Shown one piece after another: positions 16,723 to 25,969 of a stretch of DNA of 64,000 nucleotides (its first letter is position 1; each line of letters opens with the position of its first letter). This DNA comes from a virus, in the IMG/VR virus record IMGVR_UViG_3300010885_020282, positions 1-64,000 of that record; one strand, 5' to 3'. Under the pieces are notes generated by a model. That model was not told the DNA's origin, ran no database searches, and worked only from the letters and a program-made list of their open reading frames with translations. The position numbers and the translations under genes were made by a program.

Positions 16723-17519
16723 TTTATTAAATCTCGTATTTGATCAGTATTGGTAAAAAAATCAGCAAAGTCGTTATGTGGGACTTCAATTTTGTATCGC
16801 AACCAAATATAATAATATATCACAGCCTGAGTCCAGATGTCTGTGATGTGTGTTAGATCTTCTGAGTACTTGGTTACTAAAGATGATACAACTCTATCGG
16901 CAATCCTAACTGGGTCAAAATATCTAGCATTTGACTTGCGCCAATCAAACCACAGATCATGACAGTGTTCTATTTTTGCAACAGCATTTACTGCACTAAA
17001 AAATTCGTCATAGTCATCGTACAGTTCTTCTATATACAATGCATTATCATCTTCGGACTTCCATGCACTCCTGAGGTCATGGTCTCGCAAAAATAAAAAA
17101 TATTTTTCTCGTTGTGCCCAGGGCATGTTTGTCCCCCAGTCATCAACTGGCAACTGATTCTCAATACTGCTACCCATGGCTTTCTCAATCATGGTACGAG
17201 CAACTATTGGCCAACTACGATCAGAATAGCAGATCTTCACAAGAGTTGAATCGGGGAAAGTAAGTTTAAACTGTTCAGACTCGTTGTTGATGCCATTGTC
17301 AATTAACACACAATAGTTTTTATCGGCAAGGAATTCAATTCCGCCTGGCCAGCAATCGTGCAAATATTTAGGAACTACTAAATCAAGATTGTGACTGTTT
17401 CCGTTGGTGGAGAATGCTAGATGATTTTTTGGTCTAACAAAGCTTTTGCCGTGCAATGTTAATACAGCATTGATAAAGTGGCCGAACCCGCCCGACGGAT
17501 ACCAAACACAATAAATCAT
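16719..17519 (-). CDS. Unknown protein between gp47 and the SGNH-like gene
   Basis: A 266-residue protein beginning MIYCVWYPSGGFGHFINAVL, a strand, a Gly-rich loop and a helix, which recalls a nucleotide- or PAPS-binding start as in sulfotransferase- or glycosyltransferase-like proteins but is not diagnostic. Other visible features are an aromatic, acidic central segment (ALYIEELYDDYDEFFSAV) and HITDIWTQAVIYYYIWLRY near 215-245, which is aromatic enough to suggest a hydrophobic helix packed in the core. It overlaps gp47 and the next gene by four bases (ATGA at both ends). I do not recognise the family. Its tight insertion into a recombination operon implies co-expression with gp46/gp47 early to middle in infection. 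Confidence 0.6.
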   Translation of the reverse strand: MIYCVWYPSGGFGHFINAVLTLHGKSFVRPKNHLAFSTNGNSHNLDLVVPKYLHDCWPGGIEFLADKNYCVLIDNGINNESEQFKLTFPDSTLVKICYSDRSWPIVARTMIEKAMGSSIENQLPVDDWGTNMPWAQREKYFLFLRDHDLRSAWKSEDDNALYIEELYDDYDEFFSAVNAVAKIEHCHDLWFDWRKSNARYFDPVRIADRVVSSLVTKYSEDLTHITDIWTQAVIYYYIWLRYKIEVPHNDFADFFTNTDQIRDLIK

Positions 17520-18532
17520 AAGCTTTGATAAATTTGCAACAATAGTTTGGGATCGTACATTTTGCTGTCGATTTTGGTGATCTGATCAGTTACAATTTGA
17601 TCCACTGATTCAAATTTAACTTCGCCAGGCGCCAGATCTTCTTCCAAGGAACTGCGTTTGTTGGGCATCAAGGCCATTTCACGAAGTTTGTATTGCTGTA
17701 TAAATGTTTCTTTGATGAAGTTGGCTTCTTCGTAACTGATTTCGATATCCAGTTGCACTCGAACATTCATGTTGGGCTTGAGTAATTCACTACCACGATC
17801 AATCATGGTACTTAGATCCCATACATTGTACATGGGCTGACCAGGCCAGGCATGGAACTCGGGCTCTTGTCCCCATTCCAGTATCATAACACCTCGGTCA
17901 CCGTCGCCTGCATCAGCATAGTTGTGTGGAAAGCAGTTGCCAATATAGGTGATATTCTTTTTGGTTTGCCTTTTGTGGAAGTGACCGGAAAACACATGTT
18001 CAAAGCCATGAAAGTCTTCTCTGCGTACTTCACCATGATCCGGCATTTCTACCATGGCATTCATCAAATATCCGGGCAGTTCAAAATGCCCAAACATGTA
18101 CTTGCCTTTTAGTTTGGGGATACGTTTGTGGTCATCGCCGCAGAGCCAAGGAGCAATGACAACATCACCACTAGTAAACCAATCGTTACATATCTGTACG
18201 TTGGGGAGATGCTTTGCCCACTCCACGCTTTGTATATCACGCTTATCTCTGTAATACAGATCGTGATTCCCAGGGATAAAATACACAGATGAAAAGTTGT
18301 CATTTAAATGTTCCAGTGCTTGAAGGCTGTAGTTTAATGTAACAATGTTGATGTTGGCACGTGTGTTGTGCCAGTCACCCAAAAACATCGCAGTCTCGCA
18401 CCCCTCTTCTCGAGCTTTGGCAGTGGCCCATTTGACAAAGGTCAAACAGTCATCGTTGTGCAATTGACTGTTTGACTTGAGACCAAAGTGGATGTCGGTA
18501 AAGACTGCGGCTTTTTTAAATAGATTACTCAT
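17516..18532 (-). CDS. 47: Recombination endonuclease subunit gp47 (Mre11/SbcD-like)
   Basis: Nuclease subunit that works with gp46 in DNA end resection and phage recombination. Its 338 residues match T4 gp47 (339). Metallophosphoesterase motifs are in order: FTDIHFG (residues 11-17), FLGDWHN near 49-55, IPGNHD near 84-89, and FSGHFHK in the middle of the chain. The C-terminal part would cap the active site and contact gp46. It begins 12 bases after gp55 and overlaps the following 266-residue gene by four bases, so translation of the accessory genes and gp46 probably depends on it. Confidence 0.95.
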   Translation of the reverse strand: MSNLFKKAAVFTDIHFGLKSNSQLHNDDCLTFVKWATAKAREEGCETAMFLGDWHNTRANINIVTLNYSLQALEHLNDNFSSVYFIPGNHDLYYRDKRDIQSVEWAKHLPNVQICNDWFTSGDVVIAPWLCGDDHKRIPKLKGKYMFGHFELPGYLMNAMVEMPDHGEVRREDFHGFEHVFSGHFHKRQTKKNITYIGNCFPHNYADAGDGDRGVMILEWGQEPEFHAWPGQPMYNVWDLSTMIDRGSELLKPNMNVRVQLDIEISYEEANFIKETFIQQYKLREMALMPNKRSSLEEDLAPGEVKFESVDQIVTDQITKIDSKMYDPKLLLQIYQSL

Positions 18533-18544
18533 CCCTGTAGTATA

Positions 18545-19441
18545 CTACTCATCGAGGCTAGACACAACCGGACCGGACAATGCAGCCATGTTTTTTCCGG
18601 CATTCTGGCGAGTCCAGCTGGGGTTTAGGCCGTTCATTTCCAAAATGTCATCACGGATGTTTTGATTTTTCTTTTCAATGTTTAGGATACGAGTAAAGCT
18701 ATTAGTGATAGCGGCAGTATAATACGCAAAAGGGTTCTGCGATTTTGACTCGTCAAATTGCAATCCGATTTGACTGAGTTGTAGCAAGGCTTGTCCTCGC
18801 ATTTCTTCGTTGTAGGTGTATCCACGCCAGTTGCTCCTTGTTGCATATCTCTCGCATAATTTCATAAACATCATGGCCAGCTTGCGAGTCATCTGTCCAT
18901 GGTCACGACTGTATTCTCCAGTTTCTAAATCACCTTTCCAGTGGCTTTTGCCCACAAGGTACGGTACCTTGTGATCTGTAACACGATAGTGCCAAAACGG
19001 AGGAAAGTTTACTCGAACATGTACTGGATCTAAAATAGGTTCATCTATGAGATCTGCTAATGGATCCTCTTCTATGGGCTCGTCAAACACAAGAATTTCT
19101 TGAAGCTTTTTCTTTTTTACAGCAGTTTTGGGTACTTTTTTTGGCGCCATGGGGATGTGTTCCCATGTCATGACTCTAAAAACTATATCAGTATTGGGAA
19201 TATTTTTTTCATTGACTTCGACTCCTGACTCTTTAGTAAGTCTTGCCGCACGATTTCGGCGTGCTTCGGCCACGGTCTTTTGATTTATTTTGCTAACGCT
19301 GGGTAAAATAATATCATACTGATGATCTGTTACAGGATCTAGGTAGCTACAATATGCATTTTTACTAAGGTGAATCTCTTTTAAGATATCTCGATTGTTG
19401 AGATAGTTGACTTTTGCTGGGGGTTTTGGTAGTAATGACAT
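18545..19441 (-). CDS. 55: Late-transcription sigma factor gp55
   Basis: The T4-type late sigma factor that directs host RNA polymerase to TATAAATA-like promoters, several of which lie in this window. The conserved sigma region is at about 145-290, with YNEEMRGQALLQLSQIGLQF, FAYYTAAITNSFTRILNIEK and DILEMNGLNPSWTRQN. The protein is 298 residues against 185 in T4. About 120-140 extra N-terminal residues include a Lys-rich stretch (KKVPKTAVKKKKLQEIL) and an acidic patch, with no family I can name. AGGAGA stands about 11 bases before the ATG at 19441, rather far. A consensus-like sigma70 promoter upstream fits early or middle expression. First gene of the gp47/gp46 unit. Confidence 0.93.
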   Translation of the reverse strand: MSLLPKPPAKVNYLNNRDILKEIHLSKNAYCSYLDPVTDHQYDIILPSVSKINQKTVAEARRNRAARLTKESGVEVNEKNIPNTDIVFRVMTWEHIPMAPKKVPKTAVKKKKLQEILVFDEPIEEDPLADLIDEPILDPVHVRVNFPPFWHYRVTDHKVPYLVGKSHWKGDLETGEYSRDHGQMTRKLAMMFMKLCERYATRSNWRGYTYNEEMRGQALLQLSQIGLQFDESKSQNPFAYYTAAITNSFTRILNIEKKNQNIRDDILEMNGLNPSWTRQNAGKNMAALSGPVVSSLDE

Positions 19442-19469
19442 TTGATGCCGTGTCTCCTAAGTTGTACTT

Positions 19470-19497
19470 ATTGTAGCATAATCGCAACAGTTGTCAA
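19470..19497 (-). promoter_or_regulatory. Sigma70-type promoter for the gp55-gp47-gp46 unit
   Basis: The minus strand has TTGACA (19497-19492) and TACAAT (19475-19470) with a 16-base spacer, 29 bases before the gp55 ATG. This is the best host-type promoter in the window and fits expression before late promoters become active. Confidence 0.75.
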
Positions 19498-19529
19498 CCT
19501 TTTTCTTAATATATGCCGTTTATTTTCTA

Positions 19530-19537
19530 GGTAAATA
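19530..19537 (+). promoter_or_regulatory. Late promoter (GGTAAATA) for the baseplate module
   Basis: GGTAAATA ends 19 bases before the ATG at 19557; predicted +1 near 19543. It faces away from the gp55 promoter and would start the long plus-strand structural operon. Confidence 0.6.
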
Positions 19538-19556
19538 TTACAAAGGTACACAACAC

Positions 19557-22500
19557 ATGGGTGACGATTTTTTCAGTAGCTTTAGCTATAGCTATGGCAC
19601 ATACAATTCCAGCACTGGCTTTAACTCAATAGGCGGTTCAGGTTATGCTGGACAAAATGTCACATTTCAAGGCACCACTGCGTCGGGATTTGATGGATTT
19701 ACGTCAAATCCATTTATTACCAGCTCAACAACATCGGGATTTACCCAAGATCAATCCATTGTGGGCACAGCAAATTACCAAATTGGAGTTGACTATACCA
19801 ACAATGCTGTCAGCGGATTTGCCAACCCCAATACTGGAGGTGCCCAGTCACTGACCTTGGATAACACGTATTATAACATTCAGGCTGGATCTGACGCATA
19901 CCTAACAACGCAGTTCAACACCCTGGGCTCTATTGCTGAAATTCAAACATTGACTGCCACAGTGATTGCCAACACACAAGGTGTCGATGACACATATATT
20001 ATTTCAGACATAGTTGACGACACCATATTGACTAGAGCTGATGATGGAGTTTCGCTTGCTGTGCCGCTATCGGTTAATCAATTTAACGTACAAATCAAAA
20101 CAGCAGAATCAACCACGGTTGCTGACAGCACTAGTTCGGGGTTGTCAACAACCACACAACAACAACTGGATCTAGCACTGGAGACTGAATTTTCATTCCT
20201 TGTAGGTTCTTTTCCTAACTTGGCCACTGCCGCTGGACGTATCCTAGCAATTCAAAATGCAAACCAGGCAGGTAATCTACTAGAAGCTGATGGAAACGGA
20301 TTTACACTAACCACTCAAGAGCGTAGAGAATTAGAAAAGGTTGTTGATTTTGGACTGAATGTTGCAATTACCACAAGAGATACCCTGAATCAAGCACAGG
20401 ATGTAATTGATAGTGTGAGAAATATATCAATTAGTGATTCAGGCTTGTTGACATTTACAGAAGCCAAGAAAGCATTGATCAACGATTTTTATGATGGACT
20501 TACTGTAGAACAAAAATCCATAATAAACAACTCTGGAATAGGAACGACATTTAATAATCTCATAGGTGATGTTAACAATTCTGGACAATCAATTATAGGA
20601 ATATCAAACCTAGGTCTAGTACCTTACACTGTGGCCAACGACACATTGGGATTAGACACCACGCAACGTATCACTGATGCCCTGGTTGCACAATACATCA
20701 GTCAAAATGGCAGCATAACCGAAGAACAAATTCAAGCCATTGAAACTTTGGTACTGACACAAAACGCAATCAACACACAAGATCTTGTGGCGGGCAACAT
20801 TGGTGTAGCAGAGACAGAAATAAACATTAACTTAATCAGGAAGGTCAGCACTGATGCAGTAACAGATACGACCTTGCCCGATGCAAATCAGGGCGACATT
20901 GCGATTCAAACTGTGGAAGTTACAGCTAACACCAGCGTTTCAAAAGCCATTAGAGCGTCACTGGGACTAGACTATCAGGGACCCATTGTTGAAAAGTTAA
21001 TTGACAAAGCTATCAATCTAGCATTGAATCAAATACCCGGATATAGCGAGATTAACAGTGTAATTGGTACAGCAAACAAAATTGTAAAAATTGGCGATAT
21101 TGCAACCAATGTTGACTTGTCGCCAGCAGAGACCGCACTAGCCCTGGCAAAACTTTTTGTACCACAAATAAATTTAGTTGTTACTGGCTATAATCTTGTT
21201 ACTGGCGGAGGAGCTGGTGGTGGTGGTGGAGTTGAAGCTCTTGAACCTATCCCAGTAAGCATCACAGACCCACAAGCCGGTGGCGGTGGTGAAGAAGAAA
21301 TACCACCAGGTGACATTGATTATGGGCCAGTGGCAGTCAGTACTGAAGCTGATCCACTGGCTGCTACTACCACTGCAACAACTGCAGAAACTGATACAGC
21401 GGCTTTCCAGGATGCTAATTTAACATCAATAAAATCTATAGGTACTTTTGTTGCTGTGTACAATGTGGAAACTGGCACATACGATGTTTATGATCTTAGC
21501 ACCAATGAAGTAGTTGCATCGGGATTTACGCAAGCGCAAGCAACTGAATACGCTGACGCATTAAACGTTGGCGATGAGTATGAGGCATTACTGGTACAAA
21601 CTAGAGCAGATGCAGAAGCAAGACTCAACGAAACTCCAGCCGATGTAACTTCGGCACAAGATCCTAGCTTGTACCCACATGGTTTGCCTTATGACGATGA
21701 CGGCAACTTGATGCCTGGTTGGGCGCTAGACGAAAACAACAATCCGGTGTGGGTTGGTGGTGATTACGTTGAGCCCGCAACAGCACAATCAGCAGCCAAT
21801 AGTTTCTCATTAGCGTCTCAAATACAAACTCTAAAGAATAATGCTAATGCACAAGCTACTCGAGAAGTTCAACGAGGGCAGGCAGCGCAAGGCGACTGGC
21901 GAGTAAAACTGCGTCTAGCTGAAGGTGCAGATTATTTGTACCGCGACCCAAAAATTAACGAAACTGGTCTATTGTGGCCATTGTATATTACTAATGGTGT
22001 GGTATTTCCGTACACGCCTACCATCAACACAGTTTATGCTGCCAACTACAGCAGTTATGATTTAACACATTCAAATTATCGAGGATATTTTTATCAAAAC
22101 AGTTACGTTGATGAAATTAACATTACTGCTACGTTCACTGCGCAAGACACTAGCGAAGCCAATTATTTGTTGGCAGTAATACACTTTTTCCGATCAGCTA
22201 CAAAAATGTTTTATGGGCAAGACGCCAATCGAGGACAGCCACCGCCCTTGGTGTTTTTGCAAGGACTTGGAGAATTCCAATTCAATTTGCACCCATGCGT
22301 GATACGTAGTTTTAACTACAATTTGCCAGGTGATGTTGATTATATTCGAGCCAGAGTGGCCAATGTTAATGGAACTAATTTGCTATCTCGTCGAGATCGT
22401 GCTTCAACCCCGTCTGGAACTAGTTGGCTCAGCAATATTCGTCTTGGTGCGGCCGGGCTCAATCTTGGCGGCTTAACGCCACCGCCAGCGCCACCTACTC

Positions 22501-22646
22501 TAGGAACTACTAGCCCCACGTATGTTCCAACTAAATTAGATGCAACCATAACATTATTGCCGATTCAAACTCGCAATCAGGTCAGCAAACAATTCAGTCT
22601 TAAACAATACGCAAATGGTGACTTACTCAAAGGAGGATTCTGGTAA
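19557..22646 (+). CDS. 48: Baseplate tail-tube cap, gp48-like, with long N-terminal extension
   Basis: A 1029-residue structural protein. Residues about 775-930 contain a block typical of gp48-type tube-cap proteins of cyanophage-like phages: GDWRVKLRLAEGADYLYRDP, YAANYSSYDLTHSNYRGYFY, ANYLLAVIHFFRSATKMFYG and YNLPGDVDYIRARVANVN. The preceding 750 residues are Thr/Ser/Asn/Gln-rich, mostly without a recognisable fold, with helical stretches and a Gly-rich linker near 545-590. T4 gp48 is only about 360 residues. The start is set at the ATG at 19557 because AAAGGT and a late promoter precede it; an upstream in-frame TTG at 19491 lies inside the divergent promoter region. It overlaps gp53 by one base. 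Confidence 0.68.
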   Translation: MGDDFFSSFSYSYGTYNSSTGFNSIGGSGYAGQNVTFQGTTASGFDGFTSNPFITSSTTSGFTQDQSIVGTANYQIGVDYTNNAVSGFANPNTGGAQSLTLDNTYYNIQAGSDAYLTTQFNTLGSIAEIQTLTATVIANTQGVDDTYIISDIVDDTILTRADDGVSLAVPLSVNQFNVQIKTAESTTVADSTSSGLSTTTQQQLDLALETEFSFLVGSFPNLATAAGRILAIQNANQAGNLLEADGNGFTLTTQERRELEKVVDFGLNVAITTRDTLNQAQDVIDSVRNISISDSGLLTFTEAKKALINDFYDGLTVEQKSIINNSGIGTTFNNLIGDVNNSGQSIIGISNLGLVPYTVANDTLGLDTTQRITDALVAQYISQNGSITEEQIQAIETLVLTQNAINTQDLVAGNIGVAETEININLIRKVSTDAVTDTTLPDANQGDIAIQTVEVTANTSVSKAIRASLGLDYQGPIVEKLIDKAINLALNQIPGYSEINSVIGTANKIVKIGDIATNVDLSPAETALALAKLFVPQINLVVTGYNLVTGGGAGGGGGVEALEPIPVSITDPQAGGGGEEEIPPGDIDYGPVAVSTEADPLAATTTATTAETDTAAFQDANLTSIKSIGTFVAVYNVETGTYDVYDLSTNEVVASGFTQAQATEYADALNVGDEYEALLVQTRADAEARLNETPADVTSAQDPSLYPHGLPYDDDGNLMPGWALDENNNPVWVGGDYVEPATAQSAANSFSLASQIQTLKNNANAQATREVQRGQAAQGDWRVKLRLAEGADYLYRDPKINETGLLWPLYITNGVVFPYTPTINTVYAANYSSYDLTHSNYRGYFYQNSYVDEINITATFTAQDTSEANYLLAVIHFFRSATKMFYGQDANRGQPPPLVFLQGLGEFQFNLHPCVIRSFNYNLPGDVDYIRARVANVNGTNLLSRRDRASTPSGTSWLSNIRLGAAGLNLGGLTPPPAPPTLGTTSPTYVPTKLDATITLLPIQTRNQVSKQFSLKQYANGDLLKGGFW

Positions 22647-22945
22647 TGTCTAATTATACTAGCACCAGTCCTTATTTTACTACTCAATACACTCAATTTT
22701 ATCTTGACGTAATGACCAACCGGCCAATCCCAAGAGAGAGTGATGATGTATATTTTAAATTAAATCAAACATATCAGTATAGACCTGACTTGTTGGCCTT
22801 TGACCTTTACCAGCAACCCGGACTTTGGTGGGTATTTTATCAACGCAACCCTAACACATTAACAGCACCGCCCTGGGATTTTGAAGCTGGGGTTCAGATT
22901 TATTTGCCTAAAATCAGTACGTTGCGCACCGCCCTAGGGTTTTAA
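22646..22945 (+). CDS. 53: Baseplate wedge protein gp53
   Basis: A 99-residue wedge subunit similar to the N-terminal part of T4 gp53 (196 residues). The diagnostic run is YQYRPDLLAFDLYQQPGLWW, then VFYQRNPNTLTAPPWDFEAG and VQIYLPK near the end, as in the small baseplate proteins that bridge wedge and hub. Compared with T4, the C-terminal half is missing, as also in other marine T4-like phages. The ATG overlaps the stop of the gp48-like gene (TAATG), and the next gene begins three bases after its stop, so the three are probably translated together. Confidence 0.85.
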   Translation: MSNYTSTSPYFTTQYTQFYLDVMTNRPIPRESDDVYFKLNQTYQYRPDLLAFDLYQQPGLWWVFYQRNPNTLTAPPWDFEAGVQIYLPKISTLRTALGF

Positions 22946-22948
22946 TAG

Positions 22949-25900
22949 ATGGCAACCATTCAAAGTCTAGAAGCAGAACGCCAACTGTTGTTGAGTCGCC
23001 GAGAAGTCCTGGCAGCGCGATACCAATCTGGCGACGAATCAGTATTACCGGCTATTCAACAAATTAACGAGCAGTTGAGAGCAGTTGTACTCGCAATAGA
23101 AGAACTGCAAAGCGCAGGGCCTGTGGTCAGCACTGGACAAACTGTTGCACTGGCACAGGCAGCTCGAGATGATGGTGCCAATACACAAAACCCACAACCC
23201 ACTCCCGAAAATGCAACCGGCAATGCTACTACAACGCCAACGAATGCTCAAAAATTTGAACCAAATTTAACTGTTGGCACAGACGGCCGCATACGCACCG
23301 GTAGTCAAACACAAGCTGTGCCCTCACCAACTGCAGCCAGTCCAATTCCGGCATTAGAAAACAGAAATGGACAGTTTAGTAATGAGATGGAATCTCAAAA
23401 CGAAGTATTCACTGCTCCAAACACAATTGGGGTTGCAACTGCCAGTGACGACGGAACCACAGAAGGTATTATAAATGCTGGCGCAATTCCTGGAGCCACT
23501 ACAAATGCTACTCCCGGCGGCAGTAACTCTATTGTTACTCTTGCTAACAATACTGCCCGCCCGATTATACCACAGCCCAATGTATTGGACAGTTTAGCAA
23601 ATTACACTTATACTGTTAGTATCTATCTCATGAGCCCCGAAGACTATCAACGTTTAATGACTTCAGGGAAAAAATTTATACCTGGCTATCAACTGTTGAT
23701 GCAAAGTGCAGGTGCTCCACAACAATCAGGAATACAAGCTCAAAGTTTTGGTGATGAAGAGCCTGGCGGAGTTAGTATAACACAAGGAAGAAATCAATTC
23801 TTTCCTTTAGACTATTACCTCGACGACCTAGAAGTCAAGAGTATAATTGCAGGCAAAGGCACAGGTGGTGCACACAATGTAGCTGAGTTAAAGTTCAGAA
23901 TAATTGAACCAAACGGCATAACCCTATTGAACAATCTGTATAAAGCAACTGATCAATACATCAATCGTGGCGGAGGTGCCAGTAAAACTACAGCCAATGG
24001 CAACTATTCTGCACAAAACTATCTTATGGTAATACGTTTTTATGGGTATGACTCACAGGGCAATGCTGTAATTACCCCATCAACTGCTGACCCTGACGGT
24101 CGCAGTGATAGCCGCGCCATAATAGAAAAGTTTATACCATTTCAATTCACAGCAATTAAATTCCGCATAGCCAACAAACTTACGGAGTATCAATGTGAAG
24201 CAGTGTGTCCCCAAAACGTAATTGGCACTGGCCAAGGCCGCGGCGTAATTCCTTACAACATTGAAATTACTGGAACAACGTTGCAAAACTTGTTTAATGG
24301 AAACATTGTTTTCAGCAAGCCTGGTGCAAGCACAGCACCGGACAAGGCCACGGCAGCACCTAATCCAACACTCAATAGCGGATTAACACAGGCGCTTAAT
24401 TTGTTTCAAGCAGAACAAGTTACCAGCGGCACATACGACATTGCAGATCGATACAAAGTGGTTATCAGCCATCCTGAAATTGCCAACGCCAGTATTGTGC
24501 CACCTGGTGCAACCAACAGGTTAAACACCCCTTTGGTTAATGCCACAACCGCGGCACAAGCCAAGGATGGCAATAAACAAAGTGTACAAAATAATGCCAA
24601 AACATTCAGTGCCACTGCTGGCATGAGCATAGTGCAATTTTTAGAAATGGCTGTGCGTAGTAGTGATTATATTTTTAAGCAACAGACAAAAATAAAAACA
24701 ACAGACCAATTTGGTAAAGAAGTAGATATTCCAACTGGTACTGCTGGGCAAGCATTTGCCTGGTATCGAATTGGAGTTGAATCAAAACCCATTGGCACAA
24801 AACAAGACCCCAAGCGAAATGATTTTGCTTATGAAATTACATATGAAATTGCACCTTACGGAATCAACGATATCAAGAGTGAGTATTTCCCCAAAGGCAA
24901 ATTTCGCGGTGCTCAAAAAAAATACAACTACTGGTTTACAGGCGAAAACACTTCGGTGATAAACTTTGAGCAAGACTTTAACTATTTGTATTACGTCACT
25001 GTCAACAGTAGACAAAATCCCAAGTCCACAAGTGACTATCGGCAGACGGAATACTATCATGAACAAGAGAAACGAGTGTTTTCACCAAGTAGTGGAGCCA
25101 GTGCTCAAGGCACAGACGGCCCTGAAATTGAACCCAGCGCCAACGCCGCTGACTATCTGTACAGCCCTGGTGATCAAGGCAGAATAAAACTTACCATTGT
25201 GGGCGACCCTTCTTGGATACAACAAGGAGAAATATGGAAAGGTGTGCGCAGTACCAAGGCCACAGACTCAAATCAAACTGATGTTTATTTTGATGCGTTT
25301 TTAAAAGACGGTACCATAAACTTTGATGCACGGGAAGCCTTGTTTGAACTCACATTCAACAAACCAGCTGATTACAATTTACAAACTGGAGTGATGCAAG
25401 TTACTGGTGCAAATGTTACCACACAAACATACATTTACAAAGCTACTACTGTGATGAGCAATTTTAGGCAAGGCAAATTTACTCAAGATCTTGAAGGTGT
25501 GTTATTGATATTTCCAGATGCATCGGCAGCCAAAGCAGCCGCAGCCACTTCAGGAAGCGCATCAACTACTGCTACTGAAACCAATCAGTCAGCGGCCGAG
25601 ACTGCACGCCTGGAAAGATTAAATGCAGCCGCGGCACAAAGCGGATTAAAAACTGGAACTCCGGTTGCTACTACATCTGTAACAGGTACCCAACCAACCA
25701 GTTCGTTGGCTAAAGGTACCAATCAACTATTAAATCCTGTAACACCCCCAACAGTGACAGATTCCCAATTGATAGGAACACCAGCATACAATCAAGCCAG
25801 ACGAAACGGCAGTACTCCACAAGAGGCATTGGCCATTGCAAGATCAGCATCAGCATCGGGTACCAACAATTATGCAGGCACAGCATTACCTGGCATTAGA

Positions 25901-25951
25901 ACCAATGCCAACACAGGTATAGTAAAAGACGACAGCGGCGTAGGCCAATAA
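22949..25951 (+). CDS. Baseplate structural protein between gp53 and gp5
   Basis: A 1000-residue protein with three parts. The N-terminus (1-60) is a charged helix (LEAERQLLLSRREVLAARYQ); residues about 60-210 are Thr/Asn/Pro-rich and disordered. A large globular middle (about 210-860) has YTYTVSIYLMSPEDYQRLM, DYYLDDLEVKSIIAGKG, ELKFRIIEPNGITLLNNLY and YEIAPYGINDIKSEYFPKGK. A Ser/Thr/Ala-rich low-complexity tail of about 140 residues follows. Proteins with this middle domain precede gp5 in cyanophage-type genomes and are counted as virion structural. Position next to the spike suggests a hub component comparable to T4 gp27, but I cannot demonstrate homology. Ribosome-binding signals are weak; coupling to gp53 is likely. 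Confidence 0.7.
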   Translation: MATIQSLEAERQLLLSRREVLAARYQSGDESVLPAIQQINEQLRAVVLAIEELQSAGPVVSTGQTVALAQAARDDGANTQNPQPTPENATGNATTTPTNAQKFEPNLTVGTDGRIRTGSQTQAVPSPTAASPIPALENRNGQFSNEMESQNEVFTAPNTIGVATASDDGTTEGIINAGAIPGATTNATPGGSNSIVTLANNTARPIIPQPNVLDSLANYTYTVSIYLMSPEDYQRLMTSGKKFIPGYQLLMQSAGAPQQSGIQAQSFGDEEPGGVSITQGRNQFFPLDYYLDDLEVKSIIAGKGTGGAHNVAELKFRIIEPNGITLLNNLYKATDQYINRGGGASKTTANGNYSAQNYLMVIRFYGYDSQGNAVITPSTADPDGRSDSRAIIEKFIPFQFTAIKFRIANKLTEYQCEAVCPQNVIGTGQGRGVIPYNIEITGTTLQNLFNGNIVFSKPGASTAPDKATAAPNPTLNSGLTQALNLFQAEQVTSGTYDIADRYKVVISHPEIANASIVPPGATNRLNTPLVNATTAAQAKDGNKQSVQNNAKTFSATAGMSIVQFLEMAVRSSDYIFKQQTKIKTTDQFGKEVDIPTGTAGQAFAWYRIGVESKPIGTKQDPKRNDFAYEITYEIAPYGINDIKSEYFPKGKFRGAQKKYNYWFTGENTSVINFEQDFNYLYYVTVNSRQNPKSTSDYRQTEYYHEQEKRVFSPSSGASAQGTDGPEIEPSANAADYLYSPGDQGRIKLTIVGDPSWIQQGEIWKGVRSTKATDSNQTDVYFDAFLKDGTINFDAREALFELTFNKPADYNLQTGVMQVTGANVTTQTYIYKATTVMSNFRQGKFTQDLEGVLLIFPDASAAKAAAATSGSASTTATETNQSAAETARLERLNAAAAQSGLKTGTPVATTSVTGTQPTSSLAKGTNQLLNPVTPPTVTDSQLIGTPAYNQARRNGSTPQEALAIARSASASGTNNYAGTALPGIRTNANTGIVKDDSGVGQ

Positions 25952-25969
25952 ACAAAAGAGAGATGATAG

